Shown in pieces: positions 58,718 through 64,000 of a stretch of 64,000 nucleotides of DNA. The stretch is from Candidatus Mailhella merdavium. Lineage in GTDB: Bacteria; Desulfobacterota; Desulfovibrionia; Desulfovibrionales; Desulfovibrionaceae. The position numbers and the translations under genes were made by a program. Below the pieces are notes generated by a model, which had not been told where the DNA came from, searched no databases, and was given only the letters and a program-made list of their open reading frames with translations. Position 1 is the first letter of the stretch; each line of letters begins with the position of its first letter. The stretch covers positions 54,595 to 118,594 of the forward strand of contig DWXS01000050.1 in NCBI GenBank assembly GCA_019119045.1. The letters are read 5' to 3'.

Positions 58718-60088
58718 ATGTCTGAAGAGACTCGCGCCCTTCTTGACTGCACATATGCCTTTCCTCTTGCTCAGGAGCAGGTGCGGAATGGAGGGCCGTA
58801 CGCACAAAGAGCGGCCGAGATGGCCTCCCGTCTGGCAAAGGAAGCCGGGACTCTGCCCTTTCTGACAATGCCCTATGCCTGGGATTTGAGTCTGAAATTA
58901 AAAGGGCATGCGGAATTTCTCCGCAGTTTCCGGCATATGCTTCTTCTTGGAATAGGGGGATCTGCACTGGGAGCGCGCGCCTTGCAGAAGGCCTTTGCAC
59001 CCGGACAGGACAGACCCGGACACGAAGGTCCGTGGTTGTGGATTGCCGATAATCTGGATGAAGATGTCTTTGCCGCCATGCTGGACAGACTTCCCCCTGA
59101 AGAGACGCTCGTGCTTGTGGTCAGCAAGTCCGGCGGGACGCTGGAAACGGCTGCACAGTATCTTGCCGTACTTCCCTGGCTGAAAAAGCATCTTCCGGCA
59201 ACATGGCAGGAGCATCTGTTCATGGTGACCGATGCCCAGAAAGGATTTCTGCGGGATGAGACGGACACTCACTTCCTGCGCTCTCTGCCCGTTCCCGAGT
59301 ATCTTGGCGGACGCTATTCCGTGTTGTCCGCAGTGGGCCTTGTGCCGGCTCTTTTTCTCGGTATCAACTGGGCTGCGCTGCTGGACGGCGGATGCGATCT
59401 CGGACGCGGTCTGCTGGAAGCGGCCTCTCGACTTTCCGGGGAAGGTCTGGCGGCGCATCCTGCCTGGAAAATGGCCACATGGGCCGCTTTCTGGGCGGAA
59501 AAGGGCAAGAGTCAGCTCATCAATTTCTGTTACGAACCCCAATTGGCTTCTTTCGGCCCCTGGTTCTGTCAGCTCTGGGCGGAAAGTCTCGGAAAAAATG
59601 GCAGAGGAACCATGCCCCTTTCTGCCGTTGGAGCGACGGATCAGCATTCCCTGCTTCAGATGTTTTTGCAGGGCCCTGCGGACAAGGCCTGTCTCTTCCT
59701 CGGAAACCGCACGGAAGGAAGCGGGGCTGTCCGCCTTGCCGAAGGACAGCCAGAGCCGTGGAACTGGTTGTCCGGACGTTCTCTCGGCGAGATACTCGGC
59801 GCCGAAGCTCTGGCAACGCGTATGTCACTTGCCCGGGCTGGAATGCCGCTGATGTCCCTCGAACTGCCGGAGCCTTCTCCCTGGCAGGCAGGACGTATGA
59901 TTGTTCTTCTTGAGGCGGTTACGTTGCTTACAGGCTGGCTTCTGGACATAAATCCGCTGGATCAGCCTGCTGTTGAAGAGGGGAAAAGACTGGCTCGCGC
60001 CAGACTTGACGCGCCGGGAACAGCGGACAGGGAACGCGATGCGCTGAAAGCCTTTGATGCGCATCCCCGGGAAACTCTGGAATTTTGA
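58718..60088 (+). CDS. pgi: Glucose-6-phosphate isomerase
   Basis: 456 aa. LLLGIGGSALGARALQKAF (phosphate-binding), VVSKSGGTLETAAQYL and VGATDQHSLLQMFLQGP are SIS-domain and active-site motifs of Pgi. It is shorter than E. coli Pgi (549) but similar to the compact archaeal/thermophilic and delta-proteobacterial forms. It shares an operon with the aminotransferase and precedes the kinase. Confidence 0.93.
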   Translation: MSEETRALLDCTYAFPLAQEQVRNGGPYAQRAAEMASRLAKEAGTLPFLTMPYAWDLSLKLKGHAEFLRSFRHMLLLGIGGSALGARALQKAFAPGQDRPGHEGPWLWIADNLDEDVFAAMLDRLPPEETLVLVVSKSGGTLETAAQYLAVLPWLKKHLPATWQEHLFMVTDAQKGFLRDETDTHFLRSLPVPEYLGGRYSVLSAVGLVPALFLGINWAALLDGGCDLGRGLLEAASRLSGEGLAAHPAWKMATWAAFWAEKGKSQLINFCYEPQLASFGPWFCQLWAESLGKNGRGTMPLSAVGATDQHSLLQMFLQGPADKACLFLGNRTEGSGAVRLAEGQPEPWNWLSGRSLGEILGAEALATRMSLARAGMPLMSLELPEPSPWQAGRMIVLLEAVTLLTGWLLDINPLDQPAVEEGKRLARARLDAPGTADRERDALKAFDAHPRETLEF

Positions 60089-60092
60089 CCTT

Positions 60093-60114
60093 GCCGGCCC
60101 TGAAAAGGGCCGGC
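60093..60114 (+). terminator. Hairpin between pgi and the histidine kinase
   Basis: GCCGGCCC/GGGCCGGC with a 6-nt loop just after the pgi stop. No U-tract, so more likely processing or translational uncoupling than full termination. It supports the later kinase start (60130). Confidence 0.5.
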
Positions 60115-60129
60115 GTTCATGGAGCAGGC

Positions 60130-61605
60130 GTGTTCAAGCGCAAAAACAGACGGGAGGAATCAGGCTTTGGTTCACGCTATCTCCCGTTCGGATTCGCCCG
60201 TTTTTTCTCCTGGTTTTTTCTGCTGCTCATTCTTGCCAGCAGCGTGTTTCTTGCCCTGTTTGTGGCAAGGGCCACGACGTCCACCCTGCTGGACAGTCAG
60301 GAGGATTATGCGCTTTTGCTCGCGGAAAATCTGAATAAACAGATATTCAACCGTTTTACGCTGCCGGTTACTGTCGCTTCCGGTCGCGTACGGCTTGGAG
60401 ATCCGGAGCAGTATCAGCTTCTTGATGATGTCGTACACTCGCTGCTTCACGGTTTGCGTGTACAGACGATCCGCATTTATAACAATGAATATGCGGTAAC
60501 TTATTCTACAAATAAGGATGAAGTACGGCGTACAGATCTCTATACGCAGGGGGTGCCGGAAATATTCCAGGGCGCGCATCATCATTTTGATGTTCTTTCA
60601 ACCATGTCCTACTTTCAGGCCATGCTGCGTCCGCGTCTGCCGGAGGGGAGCTTTCAGCTAAGGACTGTCTATCCCCTTAAAATAAACAGAGAACTTTATC
60701 CGAATATCAGCGAGGAAGACGCTGCCACCGTTCTTGGAGCCCTGGAAGTCATTCAGGACGTGAGTAATCACTATCAGATTTCCATACGCAATCAGTGGCT
60801 GATCATGGGCGGTTTTCTTATTTCCAGTCTTGTGCTGTTTACCCTGCTTCACATGGTGGCGCGTAAGGCGGAAAAAGTTATTGCCGAACGCATGGAACGC
60901 AATCTCCAGCTTGAAGCGGAGCTTCATCAGAGCGAAAAGCTGGCAAGTATGGGGCGCATGGTGGCTTCTATCGCCCATGAAATACGCAATCCTCTGGGAA
61001 TTATCCGTTCCAGTTCCGAATTTTTACTGCGCCGGGAAAATGCTGTGCAAGATTCCAGCAGACCGATTCTGGAAGCCATTTATGACGAATCCTGTCGTCT
61101 TGGCTCCACGGTGAATGATTTTCTGGATTATGCGCGCCCCCGTCAGCCGCGCAGGGATATGGTCAATATGACCGATGTGGCTCATAAGGCGGTCAGCTTT
61201 CTCACAGGAGAATTTCAGAAGCGCAATATTGAACTTGTGGATGAGCTTCCGCAGGAACTTCCTGTACTCGGGGACGGAGATCTTCTGTATCGGGCAGTTT
61301 ATAATGTGCTGATTAATGCGCTTCAGGCTACGGACAGGGATGGCCGGGTGATCATGCGCGGTCAGGTGCGGGAAAACGGACAAACAATGCTGGAAGTCAT
61401 GGACAGCGGGCCCGGTTTCGCCGATGATTGCCAAAAAGCCCTGGATCCTTTCTATACGACAAAGGATAACGGAACAGGTCTCGGTCTGCCCATAGTCCAG
61501 AGTATCATCACTTCCCATGGCGGTAAACTTGAGCTTGAAAACGGAAAGGAGGGGGGAGCCGTGATCCGCTTTATTTTGCCCTCTGCGTCATCCTCTCAGA
61601 TGTAA
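60130..61605 (+). CDS. Membrane sensor histidine kinase
   Basis: 491 aa from GTG 60130 (GGAG at 5-6 nt; a TTG at 60085 overlapping the pgi stop is less likely). Two membrane helices enclose an extracytoplasmic sensor of about 200 residues, then a linker coiled coil, HisKA (IAHEIRNPLG, phospho-His) and HATPase (NVLINALQATD, MDSGPGFADD, GTGLGLPIVQSI). Together with the response regulator 77 nt downstream it forms a two-component system; signal unknown. Confidence 0.93.
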   Translation: MFKRKNRREESGFGSRYLPFGFARFFSWFFLLLILASSVFLALFVARATTSTLLDSQEDYALLLAENLNKQIFNRFTLPVTVASGRVRLGDPEQYQLLDDVVHSLLHGLRVQTIRIYNNEYAVTYSTNKDEVRRTDLYTQGVPEIFQGAHHHFDVLSTMSYFQAMLRPRLPEGSFQLRTVYPLKINRELYPNISEEDAATVLGALEVIQDVSNHYQISIRNQWLIMGGFLISSLVLFTLLHMVARKAEKVIAERMERNLQLEAELHQSEKLASMGRMVASIAHEIRNPLGIIRSSSEFLLRRENAVQDSSRPILEAIYDESCRLGSTVNDFLDYARPRQPRRDMVNMTDVAHKAVSFLTGEFQKRNIELVDELPQELPVLGDGDLLYRAVYNVLINALQATDRDGRVIMRGQVRENGQTMLEVMDSGPGFADDCQKALDPFYTTKDNGTGLGLPIVQSIITSHGGKLELENGKEGGAVIRFILPSASSSQM

Positions 61606-61682
61606 GGTATCTTCCCGGACGTACAGAAAATCGGAAACAATGTCGTGAGGACAGCCTGACAAGACTTTCAGGAGTATGGGCC

Positions 61683-63062
61683 ATGAGTGAAAAACCCCGC
61701 ATCTTAATACTGGACGATGAAAAAAACTATCTGCTGGTGCTGGAAGCTCTGCTCAGTGATGCCGGGTACGCCGTCACATCCATAAATGATCCGGAAATGG
61801 CTCTTTCTTACCTCGAAGAGGCTGAAGTCGATGTCGTCATTACCGATATGAAGATGCCGAAAATATCCGGGATGGAAGTTCTCCAGCAGATCAAGCGCAG
61901 CTCTCCCGGTATTCCCGTGTTGATTATGACGGCCTTCGGTTCCATAGAAAGTGCCGTGGAAGTCATGAAATATGGAGCCTTTGACTATATTACAAAGCCG
62001 TTTGCCAATGATGAGCTGCTGCTTTCCGTGCATAATGCCGTCGAATTATCCAAGGCCCATCAGCAATACCGTATTTTGCAGGAAAGTCTGGAAGAACGTT
62101 ACAATACGCATCAGATTATTGGAAAATCGCCGGCCATGCGCGAGACGCTGAGCATTGTGGATCGTGTTTCCGCCAGTCGTTCTACAGTGCTGATTACCGG
62201 GGAATCCGGTACGGGAAAGGAACTTGTCGCCCGTGCCATTCATTTTTCTTCCCCGCGCAAGGATGAACCCTTTGTTGCCGTGAACTGCATGGCTTTTAAT
62301 GCCGGGGTACTTGAAAGCGAGCTGTTCGGCCATGAAAAAGGCTCCTTTACCGGAGCTGTTGCCATGAGACGGGGCCGTTTTGAACAGGCGGATCGCGGAA
62401 CTCTTTTTCTTGATGAAATAGGAGAGCTTCCTCCTGATCTTCAGGTTAAGCTGCTGCGCGTACTTCAGGAGCGCGTGTTTGAACGGGTAGGGGGAACGGA
62501 ACCTGTCAAGGTTGATATCCGTATTGTTGCTGCAACGAACAAAGATCTGGCAAAAATGGTGGAGGAAGGAACGTTTCGGGAAGATCTGTATTACAGGTTG
62601 AACGTTGTACAGATTCATATTCCTCCTCTGCGGGAGAGGCGCGAAGATATTCCTCTGCTGGTGTCTCATTTTATTGCGCAGGTCGCTTCCGAAAACGGTA
62701 TTCCTCCCAAAAGTTTTACTCAGGAAGCACAAAATTATCTGTCCGGCTATGAATGGCCGGGAAATATTCGCCAGCTTCAGAATGTTATTGAACGCTGTAT
62801 GGTGATGATTCCGCGAGATGTCATTGACGTGGATGATCTTCCTCCGGAAATACGCGATGAAGAATCTCAATTCAAAAGCGCGGTGGACTTGCTTCCTGTA
62901 GAACTCAATCTCGCAGATACTCTGGATAAGATTGAAGCGGCCCTGATTCGGCGAGCTTTGGTGCGTGCGGACTTTGTTCAGGCCCATGCGGCGGATTTGC
63001 TTGGGATCTCCCGAAGCCTCATGCAATATAAATTGAAAAAGTACAATATAAGCGGTCACTGA
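61683..63062 (+). CDS. Sigma-54-dependent NtrC-family response regulator
   Basis: 459 aa. Receiver (DDEKNY, phospho-Asp in VITDMKMP, Lys in ITKPF), AAA+ (Walker A GESGTGKE, GSFTGA sigma-54 loop, Walker B GTLFLDEIGEL), and Fis HTH (VQAHAADLLGISRSLMQYKLKKY). It is the cognate partner of the kinase. Unlike the regulator at the left edge, the GAFTGA-type loop is intact, so sigma-54 activation is expected. Confidence 0.95.
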   Translation: MSEKPRILILDDEKNYLLVLEALLSDAGYAVTSINDPEMALSYLEEAEVDVVITDMKMPKISGMEVLQQIKRSSPGIPVLIMTAFGSIESAVEVMKYGAFDYITKPFANDELLLSVHNAVELSKAHQQYRILQESLEERYNTHQIIGKSPAMRETLSIVDRVSASRSTVLITGESGTGKELVARAIHFSSPRKDEPFVAVNCMAFNAGVLESELFGHEKGSFTGAVAMRRGRFEQADRGTLFLDEIGELPPDLQVKLLRVLQERVFERVGGTEPVKVDIRIVAATNKDLAKMVEEGTFREDLYYRLNVVQIHIPPLRERREDIPLLVSHFIAQVASENGIPPKSFTQEAQNYLSGYEWPGNIRQLQNVIERCMVMIPRDVIDVDDLPPEIRDEESQFKSAVDLLPVELNLADTLDKIEAALIRRALVRADFVQAHAADLLGISRSLMQYKLKKYNISGH

Positions 63063-63075
63063 GCTTTTCACACCT

Positions 63076-63306
<231 letters not shown>

Positions 63307-63332
63307 GGAATCTGCTTCAGATTTAAGGCAGA

Positions 63333-63368
63333 AGATTGCTCCCCGGATATGAGGGGCAATCTTTTTCA
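63333..63368 (+). terminator. Rho-independent terminator after the two-component operon
   Basis: An AGATTG/CAATCT plus CCCC/GGGG stem (2-nt bulge), 8-nt loop, then TTTTTCAT. Last feature that fits the main genome. Confidence 0.75.
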
Positions 63369-63421
63369 TATAAAAACAGGGGTGTAAGCGTGGCGTATGT
63401 TTGGATGGATAGATATGCTAG

Positions 63422-63598
63422 ACCATAACGCCGGAACTTTTGGAATTGGGAATTGATTTAGAAGAGTTTTATATGGGAGTTTTCAGAGCAGATTTTACAA
63501 CGCCTAATACGGTTATTTGGTATTCATCTGTGAGTATAAATGAGCCTAAACCAGATTTTCATAACCCCAATATCTTATTTCCTTGTATGAAAAAATAG
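63422..63598 (+). pseudogene. C-terminal fragment of a Bacteroidetes CBM9-like carbohydrate-binding protein
   Basis: An open frame of 58 codons without start: LYMGVFRADFTTPN-like YMGVFRADFTT, INEPKPDFHNP near the end is the typical close of carbohydrate-binding family 9-like proteins. A 1-nt frameshift near 63420-63428 would join it to WMDRYARP upstream. Base composition is AT-rich compared with the rest of the window. Confidence 0.5.
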
Positions 63599-63621
63599 TT
63601 ATATCTTAAAAACTGATCGCT

Positions 63622-64000
63622 ATGTATAGAAATACTTTTTTATCTGTTATGTTTCTTGCGTGTTGTTTTAATGGTAGTCTTTGTGCACAAAGTGATGCAC
63701 AAATTTATGAAAGGACTTGTGATGCAAAGACTTATCCTTTTTCAGACCCATCTCCAGTTGCGACACCTAATAATTCTTATTATCCTTATTTCCGCTTTGA
63801 TGGTTTTTCTATGCAAGCGCAGGAGAAGCAGTGGAAAATGGTTGTTTTGGAAAATGATTATGTGAAACTAACTGTAACTCCAGAAATCGGAGGGAAAATT
63901 TGGGGAGCCATAGACAAAGTTAATAATAAAGAATTTGTTTACACTAATGGAGTCGTGAAATTTCGTGATGTGGCAATGAGAGGACCCTGGACATCGGGAG
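63622..64000 (+). CDS. DUF5107-domain exported protein of Bacteroidetes type (3' end outside window)
   Basis: ATG at 63622, a signal peptide (FLSVMFLACCFNGSLCAQ), then VVLENDYVKLTVTPEIGG and VVKFRDVAMRGPWTSG, the opening of DUF5107, a domain found in carbohydrate-utilisation loci of Bacteroidetes. AT-rich codons (AAT, TTT, GAA, ATA) unlike the rest of the window. The frame is open at base 64000. Most likely part of a chimeric join or a transferred segment. Confidence 0.8.
   Translation, partial: MYRNTFLSVMFLACCFNGSLCAQSDAQIYERTCDAKTYPFSDPSPVATPNNSYYPYFRFDGFSMQAQEKQWKMVVLENDYVKLTVTPEIGGKIWGAIDKVNNKEFVYTNGVVKFRDVAMRGPWTSG

Overview
The window looks like a chromosomal stretch from a Desulfovibrionaceae-type sulfate- or sulfite-reducing bacterium, most likely gut-associated (Bilophila/Mailhella/Lawsonia-like). 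Supporting signs are a moderately high-GC, densely packed genome with many ATGA-overlapping starts, paired sigma-54-type regulators, a CGGC-domain protein, an orphan type III secretion chaperone/effector pair, and a probable selenoprotein. This assignment is inferred from protein content; no rRNA, tRNA, IS element, prophage or CRISPR array was seen.

Layout. 1-9489: one tightly coupled operon (truncated at the left edge) with an AAA+ regulator, a SpoIIE-type phosphatase, a sensor-MFS fusion, an unknown 486-aa protein, an ornithine/alanine-racemase-like PLP protein and a periplasmic substrate-binding protein. A decayed copy of part of the unknown gene lies just downstream. 10029-12457: fmt-rsmB. 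12795-26091 (minus strand): hldD, a cysteine-cluster protein, a small protein, an EPSP-synthase-like protein with an Arg/Gly-rich tail, an HtrA protease, trmH-asnS, a lipoprotein, folD, ftsK and aroQ-efp. 26276-29375 (plus): yihA and a UvrD/PcrA-type helicase. 29382-31815 (minus): CesT-like chaperone and putative effector. 32746-38517: thiL, then (minus) a class-M sirtuin/zinc-macrodomain pair and dnaA-dnaN. 38691-44972 (plus): M23 peptidase, queA, cobT, an orphan Opp/Dpp-type ATPase, and an exported protein whose reading frame continues through an in-frame UGA. 45475-50269: isopropanol-type alcohol dehydrogenase, gdhA, a small unknown protein and a methyltransferase. 50270-63062: gyrB-gyrA-lipoprotein-CGGC operon, sfsA, an aminotransferase, pgi and a histidine kinase/sigma-54 response-regulator pair.

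The last ~600 bases (from about 63360) change abruptly to AT-rich sequence encoding Bacteroidetes-type proteins (a CBM9-like C-terminus and a DUF5107 protein). This is most simply explained as an assembly chimera, less likely as recent transfer.

The most interesting points are: the UGA-containing ORF at 43503-44972 with a UxxC motif and a SECIS-like hairpin; the chaperone/effector pair; the SirTM-macrodomain ADP-ribosylation module; the coupled sensor-phosphatase-transporter-racemase operon; and the RGG-tailed, catalytically degenerate EPSPS-like protein. Starts were moved from the longest ORF to the best ribosome-binding site or family-consistent start where the sequence allowed. Homology statements come from recalled family motifs; no searches were run.
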